DNA of 11,153 nucleotides from Dehalococcoidales bacterium (GCA_012719115.1 JAAYAZ010000235.1:1-11153), one strand, 5' to 3'; positions 1 through 6,395 are shown, counted from the first letter of the stretch. Notes: generated from the letters alone by a model not told the origin. Made by a program: numbers and translations.

Positions 1-1
1 A

Positions 2-58
2 CAGCGTAAATTATTCGAAGATCTCGAAAAGAGCTTTGCCAAAGGTGATAAGAATTAA
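2..58 (+). CDS. C-terminal end of a gene entering from the left, product unidentified
   Basis: Reading frame 2 is open from the window edge to a TAA at 56-58 and gives QRKLFEDLEKSFAKGDKN, a charged helical tail. The other two forward frames close quickly (TAA at 7-9 in frame 1). The style of the tail (QRKLFEDLEK) resembles the last helix of some DnaJ chaperones, but 18 residues are too few to name a family. The frame itself could also be chance. It runs opposite to the gpsA block, so the gene to the left and gpsA converge on the gene-free stretch 59-542. Confidence 0.45.
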   Translation, partial: QRKLFEDLEKSFAKGDKN

Positions 59-256
59 ATCAGCGGTAGATATCTAATAATTGCTAACCCAATTCATCAT
101 TTTGATTATATCGAGATAGATAGACTCCCTCTTTTATAAAACTCTGCCATACGGGATAATACTAGATCAAAGCCACCCTTGCCCTTAAATGGAATCAGAA
201 TGCACGGATGTCAGAAAAGCCTTTCATAGTTTGCCAGCCAACCAAAGCCGTTTGTA

Positions 257-294
257 GAGCCTGTCCTGAGCTTGTCGAAGGAAGCCTGTCGAAC
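257..294. repeat. Dispersed intergenic repeat, copy 1
   Basis: This 38-base stretch matches 6308-6345 at about 33 of 38 positions. It contains the core cctgagcttgtcgaagg, followed by a second related half with cctgtcgaac. Closely related cores occur at 6257-6282 (inverted) and 6346-6395 (tandem). Repeats with this type of core are common between genes in several bacterial lineages. I do not assign a named family. Confidence 0.75.
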
Positions 295-368
295 CATAAC
301 GGCGAAGATTAAATTGACTATAATTAAATCCTGTTCGTTTGACCCTTTCCTGATACATCTGGGCTTAG

Positions 369-479
369 GCGAGTGGGATTACCATAATTCTGATACACGA
401 CGACGATTGGATTTGTTGCTATACCGGAGTCAAGGGCTCAGGCAAAGCTGCAGCCTCTATAACTGGACATAATTTCTGA
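369..479 (+). pseudogene. Possible decayed fragment with a P-loop-like motif
   Basis: In the frame that ends at the TGA at 477-479, the translation contains DDDWICCYTGVKGSGKAAAS. GVKGSGKA looks like a Walker A loop (GxxxxGK[ST]) whose final Ser/Thr has become Ala. The preceding hydrophobic TIILI could be the strand leading to it. The frame is closed upstream by TAG at 366-368 and has no start codon or Shine-Dalgarno sequence. If real, it is a relic of a nucleotide-binding protein gene. A chance match in non-coding DNA is about as likely. Confidence 0.2.
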
Positions 480-542
480 TCGGATTGATTGAAAAAGTTT
501 CCTTAACTGATATAAGGGTAGATTATAAAGCGGATTTTATGA

Positions 543-1613
543 TTATTTGCCGTTTGAATGGTTATTTTTTCCGGGGCGTCTGAGGAAACTCTTCAAGTTC
601 CAGCGTCTTCCTGAAAGCTCGTGCCGTCCTTCGGCACCCAAAAGCTCGCCAATCACCTGTTTGGCATCGGCGCCGTTATACATCACCTGATACATCTTTT
701 TCGCAATCGGCATTTCGATTTTCAGTTTTTTAGCCATATCATTAACGGCAGCCGTTGTGGCTACGCCCTCCGCAACTCCTGCCATAGTAGATGTGATATC
801 CTGCAGCTTGCGCCCCTTGGTCAATTCAGCACCGACGTAGTGATTACGGCTTAAGGGACTGGCACATGTGGCTATCAGGTCTCCCAAACCCGATAAACCG
901 GAAAGCGTTAAGGGATTTGCCCCCAGCGCAAGGCTGAGCGCCGCCATCTCGGTCAATCCCCTGGTAATAAATGCCGCTTTGGCGTTATCGCCGTAGCCCA
1001 GCCCGTCCACCATTCCGGCACCCAGCGCAATAACGTTTTTAAGTGCACCGCCAAGCTCTACTCCGACCACATCATTGTTGGTATAAATAGAAAAGTTGGG
1101 AGCGGCAAGCAGCTTCTGTGCTTTTCTGGCAATAGTTAGATTCTTTGCGGCTACAACTGCTGAAGCAGGAAGCCCTGCCAGTACTTCTTTATGCAAATTA
1201 GGCCCTGAAAGAACGCAGATATTATGATGACAAGCCGAAGGAATCTCTTCTGCAATTACCTGCGACATACGCTTATTAGAGCCGTATTCCAAACCCTTGG
1301 AAGCATTTATAACCAGCATAGACTCACTGAAATGCCTTTTTATTACAAGCAGGTTCTGACGCATTGTTTGAGATGGAACCACCAGTAATACCGCGGTGAC
1401 ATTGGATAAAGCGTCTTCGGGCGAAGCGGTAATGCTTATCTGCGGTGGAAATACAACATTGGGGAGTTGTCTTGAGTCGGGACCTTTTTTAATCAGCCTG
1501 TCAGCCTCTTCCTCAGTCCTTGCCCACAGCTTGACATCGATACCCTTATTGGCTAATACCATCCCCAGGGTTATTCCCCAGGCTGTCGTTCCTACTATCG
1601 CAACTTTCGGCAT
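543..1613 (-). CDS. gpsA: Glycerol-3-phosphate dehydrogenase [NAD(P)+]
   Basis: GpsA reduces dihydroxyacetone phosphate to sn-glycerol 3-phosphate in the cytoplasm, supplying the backbone for phospholipids. The protein has 356 residues. An N-terminal Rossmann domain starts with VAIVGTTAWGITL (residues 4-16). The C-terminal helical domain carries the family signatures: NASKG (103-107), GALKN with catalytic Lys192, the ITRGLTEM stretch (216-223), GLGD ending at Asp245, and SRN (255-257). The nucleotide loop reads GTTAWG where most family members have GAGSWG, so the second glycine is missing. About 25 basic or polar residues extend past the usual end near residue 330. The ATG at 1613 gives the expected N terminus, but I see only a weak Shine-Dalgarno sequence, so translation may depend on coupling to plsY 20 bases upstream. 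It is the last gene of the leftward block and makes the substrate of PlsY. Confidence 0.96.
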   Translation of the reverse strand: MPKVAIVGTTAWGITLGMVLANKGIDVKLWARTEEEADRLIKKGPDSRQLPNVVFPPQISITASPEDALSNVTAVLLVVPSQTMRQNLLVIKRHFSESMLVINASKGLEYGSNKRMSQVIAEEIPSACHHNICVLSGPNLHKEVLAGLPASAVVAAKNLTIARKAQKLLAAPNFSIYTNNDVVGVELGGALKNVIALGAGMVDGLGYGDNAKAAFITRGLTEMAALSLALGANPLTLSGLSGLGDLIATCASPLSRNHYVGAELTKGRKLQDITSTMAGVAEGVATTAAVNDMAKKLKIEMPIAKKMYQVMYNGADAKQVIGELLGAEGRHELSGRRWNLKSFLRRPGKNNHSNGK

Positions 1614-1633
1614 AATAAACTACTAAGTGACGA

Positions 1634-2338
1634 TTAAATATCCGTCAGTGAGTTACTGAGGTTTTTAGGCTCGCACTTGTCTGCCTTTTGCCCCAGTCTT
1701 CGTTCCTTTCCTGAAAGTAATCTCTTGATATTATCACGATGCACAATAATAATGAGAAGCGTACCCACCAGCGTATAAGCTAAATATTCCAGCGGCTCAT
1801 TATACATTATGACAAGCGGCACAAGAATGGTATAAGCCCCAACTACTCCTATTATAGAACCCAGCGAAACAAAGCCGGTGATACCGGCAGCAATAATAAG
1901 CGCCTCTCCTCCAAACAGGCCGGCATAAGGAGACAGGGCAATAAGACCTCCGAAGAAAGTTGCAACACCCCTCCCCCCCTTAAACTTGGCAAAAATAGGC
2001 CAGATATGACCGACCACCGCCGCCAAGCCGGCTAATGCCTGGCCAAAAACTACTCCGAGATAACCGTATTCGCCGATTGCCATGGAATCCTTTCCTATGA
2101 CGAAACCGGCAATAACTACTGCCAGCGCACCCTTGGCTATATCGAGGGATGCGACCAGAATAAAAGCCTTCCTGCCAAGTGTTCTTAAGACATTGGTACC
2201 GCCGGTTTTACCGCTTCCGTAATTACGAATATCTATTTTTGCCTTGCGTTTGCTGACAATGATACCGAAAGGTATTGAGCCCAACAGATAGCCGATAAAA
2301 GCGACCAGTATGAACTTGGCTATTAACAACGTTATCAT
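1634..2338 (-). CDS. plsY: Glycerol-3-phosphate acyltransferase, acyl-phosphate type
   Basis: PlsY is an integral membrane enzyme that transfers an acyl chain from acyl-phosphate to position 1 of glycerol 3-phosphate, giving lysophosphatidic acid. The 234-residue sequence has the usual run of hydrophobic segments (about 3-29, 58-82, 92-112, 125-180, 184-200). The three conserved loops are present: GSIPFG plus DIRNYGSGKTGGTN (20-25, 36-49), GHIWPIFAKFKGGRGVAT (110-127), and HRDNIKRLLSGKE (200-212). In the first loop, GSGK replaces the more usual GSGN. A polar tail of about 20 residues follows the last loop. The ATG at 2338 overlaps the der stop in an ATGA arrangement, and GAGGGG lies 6 bases before it. 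The neighbour gpsA makes its acceptor substrate. The acyl-phosphate-forming gene plsX is not in the window. Confidence 0.95.
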   Translation of the reverse strand: MITLLIAKFILVAFIGYLLGSIPFGIIVSKRKAKIDIRNYGSGKTGGTNVLRTLGRKAFILVASLDIAKGALAVVIAGFVIGKDSMAIGEYGYLGVVFGQALAGLAAVVGHIWPIFAKFKGGRGVATFFGGLIALSPYAGLFGGEALIIAAGITGFVSLGSIIGVVGAYTILVPLVIMYNEPLEYLAYTLVGTLLIIIVHRDNIKRLLSGKERRLGQKADKCEPKNLSNSLTDI

Positions 2339-3648
2339 TGCTCACCCCTCGGTCTAAAAATAAGTTGTATGGGTGTGCCGTCAAAACCGAAAGCTTCACG
2401 CAAATGGTTTTCCAGAAAGCGCTTGTATGTAAAATGAACCAGCTTGGCATCATTAACGAAGAAGACGAATGTCGGAGGATTAGTTTCAGCCTGAGTGGCA
2501 TAATACAGATTCAATTGCCTGGTGCCGCTTCTGGGTGGCGCATGTGAAGCCACAATTCGCTGAACGACACTGTTCAATTCACCGGTAGATATACGCTTGT
2601 GTCTTTCTGTATGAATGCGCGCCGCCAGCGGAATTATTTTATCTGTTCCCTGTTTTAATTTAGCCGATATCTGAATAATGGGGGCATAAGGTAAAAATTT
2701 CACCTTCCCCCGTATAAATTTATCACAATCAGCAGCGGTTAATTCCATTGCTAAATCCCACTTATTAACGATCAGTATAATGCCCTTGGCTTCCTGTTGA
2801 ACATAACCGGCAATATGCATATCCTGCGCTGCAATTAACTCGGTAGCATCCAAAACAAGCAAAACAACATCCGCCCTATCGACTGCCCGAAAAGAGCGCA
2901 ACACACTGTACTGTTCAACACCCCGGTCGATACGGCCCCTGCGCCGTATACCTGCTGTATCAATAATTAACACATTTTGACCATTAAAGTCAAGAGATGT
3001 GTCTATAGCATCACGAGTGGTGCCGGGTATATCGCTGACAATAGCCCTGTCTTCCCCCAGCAGAGCATTTAAGAGCATGGACTTTCCGGCATTCGGTCTG
3101 CCGACAATAGCGATTTTAAGTATATCTTCGCATACATCGACCACGGGAGCATCCGGGAGCAGCGAGATGACTTTATCCAGCAAATCCGCTATCCCGATAC
3201 CATGATAAGCGCTGATAATCATCGGTTCTCCCAATCCCAGTTGATAGAAATCGACCGCATTGGAAACCACTTTATCGTTATCTGCTTTGTTGGCAACCAG
3301 CAAAACCGGCTTCTTGGAATTACGCAGTAGCTCGGTTATCTCGTAATCTGAGGGAATTACGCCGTCCTTGACATCCACTAAGAAGATGATCAGGTCAGCC
3401 CCATCCATAGCCGTGATAACCTGCCGGTTAACGGACTTAGACATATCAGACCCGGCTCCGAGTTCCAGACCGCCGGTATCCACAACCGTAAACTCCCTTG
3501 TCTGCCAGGGAATATTAGCGGTAACACGGTCACGCGTGGTGCCGGGCACATCGCTTACTATAGAAAGCTGCTTGCCTGCCAGACGATTCAACAGGGTTGA
3601 TTTCCCTACGTTCTGTCTGCCGACAATAGCTACAATCGGCCTTGTCAA
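2335..3648 (-). CDS. der: Ribosome biogenesis GTPase Der (EngA)
   Basis: Der is a cytoplasmic GTPase with two G domains in tandem that helps mature the large ribosomal subunit. With the start chosen here, G domain 1 has GRQNVGKS (10-17), PGTTRDR, DTGG (57-60) and NKAD (120-123). G domain 2 has GRPNAGKS (183-190), PGTTRDA, DTAG (230-233) and NKWD (295-298). A KH-like RNA-binding domain fills roughly residue 345 to the end and includes the typical PPTFVFF segment. Length is 437 residues, normal for the family. I prefer the TTG at 3648: it gives MTRPIVAIVGR, the usual N terminus, and a perfect GGAGG lies 5 bases upstream. An in-frame TTG at 3660 would add four residues with a poorer site. The gene overlaps plsY by 4 bases and follows the membrane-protein gene at 3702-4382. 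Confidence 0.96.
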   Translation of the reverse strand: MTRPIVAIVGRQNVGKSTLLNRLAGKQLSIVSDVPGTTRDRVTANIPWQTREFTVVDTGGLELGAGSDMSKSVNRQVITAMDGADLIIFLVDVKDGVIPSDYEITELLRNSKKPVLLVANKADNDKVVSNAVDFYQLGLGEPMIISAYHGIGIADLLDKVISLLPDAPVVDVCEDILKIAIVGRPNAGKSMLLNALLGEDRAIVSDIPGTTRDAIDTSLDFNGQNVLIIDTAGIRRRGRIDRGVEQYSVLRSFRAVDRADVVLLVLDATELIAAQDMHIAGYVQQEAKGIILIVNKWDLAMELTAADCDKFIRGKVKFLPYAPIIQISAKLKQGTDKIIPLAARIHTERHKRISTGELNSVVQRIVASHAPPRSGTRQLNLYYATQAETNPPTFVFFVNDAKLVHFTYKRFLENHLREAFGFDGTPIQLIFRPRGEQ

Positions 3649-3651
3649 AAG

Positions 3652-3658
3652 CCCCTCC
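3652..3658 (-). promoter_or_regulatory. Shine-Dalgarno sequence that decides the der start
   Basis: On the minus strand GGAGGGG ends 3 bases before the TTG at 3648, which places the GGAGG core 5 bases from the start codon. The alternative TTG at 3660 has only AGGGG, 4 bases away. This favours the shorter product, whose N terminus also fits the family better. Confidence 0.65.
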
Positions 3659-3701
3659 AAACTTCCCCTATACCTGATAAAAACCTATTATAAGGTAAGA
3701 A

Positions 3702-4382
3702 TTATTTATTTTTTAATGAAGAATATTGCACTGTAACCGGAGCCACTTCCCTGGCTGTTTTAATGCTGGGAGGCTCGATTTCCGTACGTGCAACTCTCCT
3801 CATTTCTGATATCAGCTCACGGAACTGGGTAACGAATGTATTATATTCGACCACGAATTTACCGTATTGTTCCTTTGTTTCTTCGGGAACTTCGATTTTT
3901 TCAACCACCTCGCAAAACTGCTCGATGTATTCGTAATAGAGATTATTTATTGACCACAATTCATTGGTATAAGCCCTCAGATAGATGCTGAATCTGCCAG
4001 TCTTGTTATCGGATTCGAGGCGGGAAATAAGCCCATTCACCCAGGCATTAAAAACACGCGATGACATATCACAGGCACGCGCCCACTCCCACAGTTTCGG
4101 GTTATCCACTTTGAAGATAGTATCTATAATGACGAAGATTGATAAAGATGAATCCAGCATAAAGCGGCGCACAAAATATCCTGTAAGCTCTTTCAATTTC
4201 TGCGAATTGCGCTCTACCTCTTTTTCACGGGCGTCCACGCCTATAATCGCCAACCCGACAATCAGGATAACACCCATTATTACCGCCATAACTTCAATAG
4301 GCCACTGCAACAGAACACCTGCAATTGCAAGACCGGCAATAACAATTAAAGGCCAACCGCGTGAGAGCATGGTTATAAACAT
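3702..4382 (-). CDS. Membrane-anchored protein of unknown function
   Basis: I do not recognise this 226-residue protein. Two hydrophobic stretches lie close together near the N terminus (about 10-27 and 29-48), forming a helical hairpin. A charged linker follows (AREKEVERNSQKLKELTG, 51-68), then about 150 residues that look mostly helical and rich in aromatic and acidic residues (for example LWEWARACDMSSRVFNAW, 97-114). The tail is polar. There is no export signal with a cleavage site, no enzyme motif and no cysteine pattern. The likely topology is a helical domain held at the cytoplasmic face, which is inference. The ATG at 4382 is preceded by a run of G residues (AGAGGGGGG) 8 bases upstream. 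An open extension to 4493 overlaps argF and lacks such a site, so I rejected it. The gene follows argF by 16 bases and precedes der by 53, so it is probably cotranscribed with both. Confidence 0.8.
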   Translation of the reverse strand: MFITMLSRGWPLIVIAGLAIAGVLLQWPIEVMAVIMGVILIVGLAIIGVDAREKEVERNSQKLKELTGYFVRRFMLDSSLSIFVIIDTIFKVDNPKLWEWARACDMSSRVFNAWVNGLISRLESDNKTGRFSIYLRAYTNELWSINNLYYEYIEQFCEVVEKIEVPEETKEQYGKFVVEYNTFVTQFRELISEMRRVARTEIEPPSIKTAREVAPVTVQYSSLKNK

Positions 4383-4398
4383 TTTAGTAACCCCCCTC

Positions 4399-5337
4399 TT
4401 ATCGATAACCCAGCTGTATCTCCAGACCGCCCAGCAGATACAGCAGTATTGCTTTAGCAACGTGCATGCGATTCTCCGCCTGGTCATATACAACCGAGGC
4501 CGGGCTGTCCATTACTTCATCGGTAACTTCTTCGCCTCGATGCGCCGGCAGGCAGTGCATAAATACGGCGTCTTTTTTTGCCAGCGACATCAGTTCACTG
4601 TTTACCTGATATCCCTTAAACACTTTTCGTTTTCTATCAGCCTCATCTTCCTGTCCCATACTAATCCAGGTATCGGTATATACCGCATCGACACCATTAA
4701 CAGCAATTTTAGGGTCATCCAGGCAAAGCACTTCAGCTCCGCTTTCCGAAGCATATGTCTGTGCCAGCTGCAAAACGGCTTCTTCTACTTTATAGCCTTT
4801 AGGAGAAGCAATTCTGAAATTGATTCCGCATATAGCAGATACCAGCATCAGGCTATTGGCGACATTATTGCCGTCTCCGATATAGGCTACGGTTAAATCG
4901 TTTATCTCACTCTTCTTTTCATACAGGGTAAACACATCTGCAAGAGCCTGGCAAGGATGCTCGAAATCGGAAAGCACATTTATTACCGGCACCGTTGCAT
5001 AATCCGCAAGTTCTTCAACGGTCTTATGGCTGAAGGTTCGAGCCGCAATAATATCGGCAAAACGGGAAAGAACCAGAGCGACATCTTTAACGGATTCGCG
5101 TTTGCCCAATCCTACTTCGGCAGGAGATAAATAAATTGCCTTGCCGCCCAGTTGATTCATGGCAACTTCCAGGCTGACACGTGTCCTCAGTGAGGGCTTT
5201 TCAAATAACAGTGCCAACACTTTACCGCTAAGAGATGTATTACCACCCCTTAATTTAAGCTCCTCGGTATCCGAAAGCAACAATTGGATGTCTTCCCTGC
5301 TTAAATCTGTTGCCGATAATAAATCTTTACCTTTCAA
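4399..5337 (-). CDS. argF: Ornithine carbamoyltransferase
   Basis: This cytoplasmic enzyme joins carbamoyl phosphate to ornithine to make citrulline in arginine biosynthesis. The 312-residue product has the normal length. Visible sites are the carbamoyl-phosphate loop FEKPSLRTRVS (45-55; Leu50 where many homologues have Thr or Met), ESVKD (81-85), the HPCQ motif (127-130) before ALADVFT, IGDGNNVANS (153-162), the ornithine-side DTWISMGQE (222-230) and HCLPAHRGEE (261-270). These mark ornithine rather than aspartate transcarbamoylase. A catabolic role (often called arcB) cannot be excluded from sequence, but no arginine deiminase or carbamate kinase gene is nearby. I chose the TTG at 5337: it gives the family-typical KGKDLLS start, and AAAGGTG lies just upstream. 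The open frame up to an ATG at 5496 adds 53 residues unlike the family and crosses the promoter. It is the first gene of the leftward block. Confidence 0.95.
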   Translation of the reverse strand: MKGKDLLSATDLSREDIQLLLSDTEELKLRGGNTSLSGKVLALLFEKPSLRTRVSLEVAMNQLGGKAIYLSPAEVGLGKRESVKDVALVLSRFADIIAARTFSHKTVEELADYATVPVINVLSDFEHPCQALADVFTLYEKKSEINDLTVAYIGDGNNVANSLMLVSAICGINFRIASPKGYKVEEAVLQLAQTYASESGAEVLCLDDPKIAVNGVDAVYTDTWISMGQEDEADRKRKVFKGYQVNSELMSLAKKDAVFMHCLPAHRGEEVTDEVMDSPASVVYDQAENRMHVAKAILLYLLGGLEIQLGYR

Positions 5338-5366
5338 TAAACACCTTTCACTGTCAATATGCTCAA

Positions 5367-5396
5367 AGTATATCACGAATGACGTTTCGCAAACAA
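5367..5396 (-). promoter_or_regulatory. Probable promoter of the argF-der-plsY-gpsA block
   Basis: On the minus strand TATACT (5372-5367) is preceded by TGA (5375-5373), making an extended -10. A poor -35, TTGTTT (5396-5391), lies 18 bases further up. A transcript would start near 5360, about 23 bases before the TTG of argF, leaving room for its Shine-Dalgarno sequence. I see no clear ArgR-type box. Confidence 0.55.
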
Positions 5397-5402
5397 TGAC
5401 TT

Positions 5403-5419
5403 TTATCCGAATAAGATAA
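5403..5419. promoter_or_regulatory. Small inverted repeat between divergent promoters
   Basis: TTATC at 5403-5407 and GATAA at 5415-5419 form an inverted repeat with a 7-base spacer. It lies just upstream of the argF -35 region and 18 bases before the rightward -35. This is a plausible spot for a regulator, but the half-sites are short and A+T-rich, so chance is likely. Confidence 0.2.
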
Positions 5420-5436
5420 TTCTCATATATAAGCTG

Positions 5437-5465
5437 TTGACACCTCGAAGCGATTAAATTACTAT
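5437..5465 (+). promoter_or_regulatory. Probable promoter of the DUF4342-rhodanese unit
   Basis: A perfect -35 box TTGACA (5437-5442) is followed after 17 bases by TACTAT (5460-5465), a 4-of-6 match to the -10 consensus. Transcription would start near 5472. This excludes the ATG at 5464 as the start and supports the one at 5500. Confidence 0.6.
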
Positions 5466-5499
5466 GATAAAAAAGGCTCGCTATAAAGGGGAACAAGCA

Positions 5500-5802
5500 A
5501 TGAGCAGCGAAAGATTTACCGTATCCGGTGATGAGTTACTGACGAAAGTCAAACAACTTATTCACGAAGGAAACATCAGAAAAGTACGGATTATTCACGA
5601 CAACAAGACCATTATCGACATTCCCCTGTCCATCGGCGCTCCCGCGGCGGCAATCGGTATTCTGGCAGCACCCCTTCTGGCAGCCATCGGCGCTTTTGCC
5701 GCCCTGATAACCGAATGCACCATCGAAGTCGAGAAAATGAACGAGGATACTATCCGTACCAATGATTACACCGTGCATAAAGACGAGGATGTAGATGCTT
5801 AG
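5500..5802 (+). CDS. DUF4342 domain protein
   Basis: The 100-residue protein matches my memory of the DUF4342 family, a small domain without known function. It has a helical start DELLTKVKQLIHEGNIRKV (11-29), a strand pair around RIIHDNKTIIDIPLSIG (30-46) with the typical IPL-x-G element, then an Ala/Gly-rich hydrophobic stretch (about 44-71) ending in ITECTIEVE. Some family members carry an N-terminal UBA-like domain, which is absent here. The hydrophobic stretch could be a membrane helix or a buried one. I chose the ATG at 5500 because AAAGGGGA lies about 8 bases upstream and the promoter overlaps an upstream in-frame ATG at 5464. It overlaps the next gene by 8 bases, so the two are probably translated together. 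Family identity is fairly sure; function is unknown. Confidence 0.85.
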   Translation: MSSERFTVSGDELLTKVKQLIHEGNIRKVRIIHDNKTIIDIPLSIGAPAAAIGILAAPLLAAIGAFAALITECTIEVEKMNEDTIRTNDYTVHKDEDVDA

Positions 5803-6202
5803 GCTGATGTCTGTTTTACTGGTGATTGCACTTTTAATACCCGTTATGTCATGCAGTATTTCGCGCAGCGCAGGCTTTGAAGATATAAGTGTCGAGGAGT
5901 GTTACACCCTTATTCAGGAAAACCAAGAAAACCCCGATTTTATTATTTTGGATGTACGCACGCCCTCCGAATACGCTTCCGGCTATATAGAAAATGCCGT
6001 CAATTTAGACTACTACGAAGACGATTTTGAAATAACACTGGATACCTATGACAAGAACAAAACCTACCTGATTTATTGCCGTACCGCCAACCGTACCGCC
6101 TCTGTGATGAATATTATGCAGAGGCTGGAGTTTACTGGAGTTTACAATATGCGGGGCGGGATCAATGCATGGACAAGCGCCGGATACCCGGTAGTAACCT
6201 GA
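5795..6202 (+). CDS. Rhodanese-domain lipoprotein
   Basis: This 135-residue protein is an exported single-domain rhodanese. A signal peptide (about 1-19) ends in PVMSC, a somewhat loose lipobox with Cys20 as the likely lipidated residue, so the domain probably sits on the outer face of the cytoplasmic membrane. The rhodanese fold shows ILDVRTPSEYASGYIENAVN (51-70), the active-site loop CRTANR with catalytic Cys95, and the closing MRGGINAWTSAGYPV (119-133). The six-residue loop fits sulfur transfer (thiosulfate or polysulfide) rather than a phosphatase-type loop, but the physiological substrate is unknown. The start at 5795 has GAGG 6 bases upstream and overlaps the DUF4342 stop. A second in-frame ATG at 5807 would shorten the signal peptide. 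No sulfur-oxidation or reductase gene is adjacent, so its partner cannot be named. Confidence 0.9.
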   Translation: MLRLMSVLLVIALLIPVMSCSISRSAGFEDISVEECYTLIQENQENPDFIILDVRTPSEYASGYIENAVNLDYYEDDFEITLDTYDKNKTYLIYCRTANRTASVMNIMQRLEFTGVYNMRGGINAWTSAGYPVVT

Positions 6203-6256
6203 TTATTTAATACCTTTAATTCCTGATGGTTGATGTTTTCTTCTTCTGTTCTTAAA

Positions 6257-6282
6257 CCCTTCGACAGGCTCAGGGCGAACGG
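6257..6282 (-). repeat. Dispersed intergenic repeat, inverted unit
   Basis: The stretch containing cttcgacaggctcagggcga is, on the minus strand, a relative of the units at 6308-6345 and 6346-6395 (shared core of ccgttcg, then tgagc-tgtcgaa). It faces the other units across about 25 bases, so the transcript could form a long hairpin. Confidence 0.7.
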
Positions 6283-6307
6283 AAGAGTGAGTCTTTAGCC
6301 ACTCGTG

Positions 6308-6345
6308 GAGCCTGTCCTGAGGCTCTCGAAGGAAGTCTGTCGAAT
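6308..6345. repeat. Dispersed intergenic repeat, copy 2
   Basis: This copy agrees with 257-294 at about 33 of 38 positions. Three of the differences cluster in the core (ggctctcgaagg instead of gcttgtcgaagg). It runs directly into the tandem pair that follows. Confidence 0.75.
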
Positions 6346-6395
6346 CCCGTTCGTAGTGAGCTTGTCGAACCCCGTTCGTAGTGAGCTTGTCGAAC
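6346..6395. repeat. Perfect tandem pair of a 25-base repeat unit
   Basis: Positions 6346-6370 and 6371-6395 are identical. Each unit begins cccgttcgtagtgag and ends cttgtcgaac. The absence of any difference suggests a recent duplication, or that unit number changes by slippage. Confidence 0.85.

Larger units (their letters stand above)
59..542. other. Gene-free stretch of 484 bases between converging genes
   Basis: No intact gene is supported here. The stretch holds one copy of a dispersed palindromic-type repeat (257-294) and a possible decayed coding fragment (369-479). The 66-codon forward frame at 272-472 starts inside the repeat and has no Shine-Dalgarno sequence. I saw no tRNA, no clear rho-independent terminator for either flanking gene, and no promoter with two good boxes. 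Both flanking genes point into this stretch, so it presumably contains both transcript ends. Confidence 0.6.

Noticed and set aside
272..472. Forward 66-codon open frame
   Set aside because: It begins inside a dispersed repeat, has no Shine-Dalgarno sequence and its translation resembles nothing I know.
3676..3697. Short hairpin with a T run, or a TATAAT promoter, between the membrane-protein gene and der (minus strand)
   Set aside because: The stem is only 4 base pairs, and the TATAAT has no acceptable -35 box at 16-18 bases. Neither is strong enough to list, though a weak internal promoter remains possible.
4383..4493. Upstream extension of the membrane-protein gene to an ATG at 4493
   Set aside because: It would overlap argF by 95 bases and adds a sequence unlike a membrane-protein N terminus. 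The ATG at 4382 has a good ribosome site.
3985..4896. Forward 303-codon open frame
   Set aside because: It lies antisense across the membrane-protein gene and argF, both of which have clear coding signals on the other strand. Its translation has no family features.
5338..5496. ATG at 5496 as the argF start
   Set aside because: It would run through both divergent promoters and add 53 residues not found in ornithine carbamoyltransferases.
5464..5499. ATG at 5464 as the DUF4342 start
   Set aside because: It overlaps the -10 box and has no ribosome site, whereas the ATG at 5500 has AAAGGGGA upstream.
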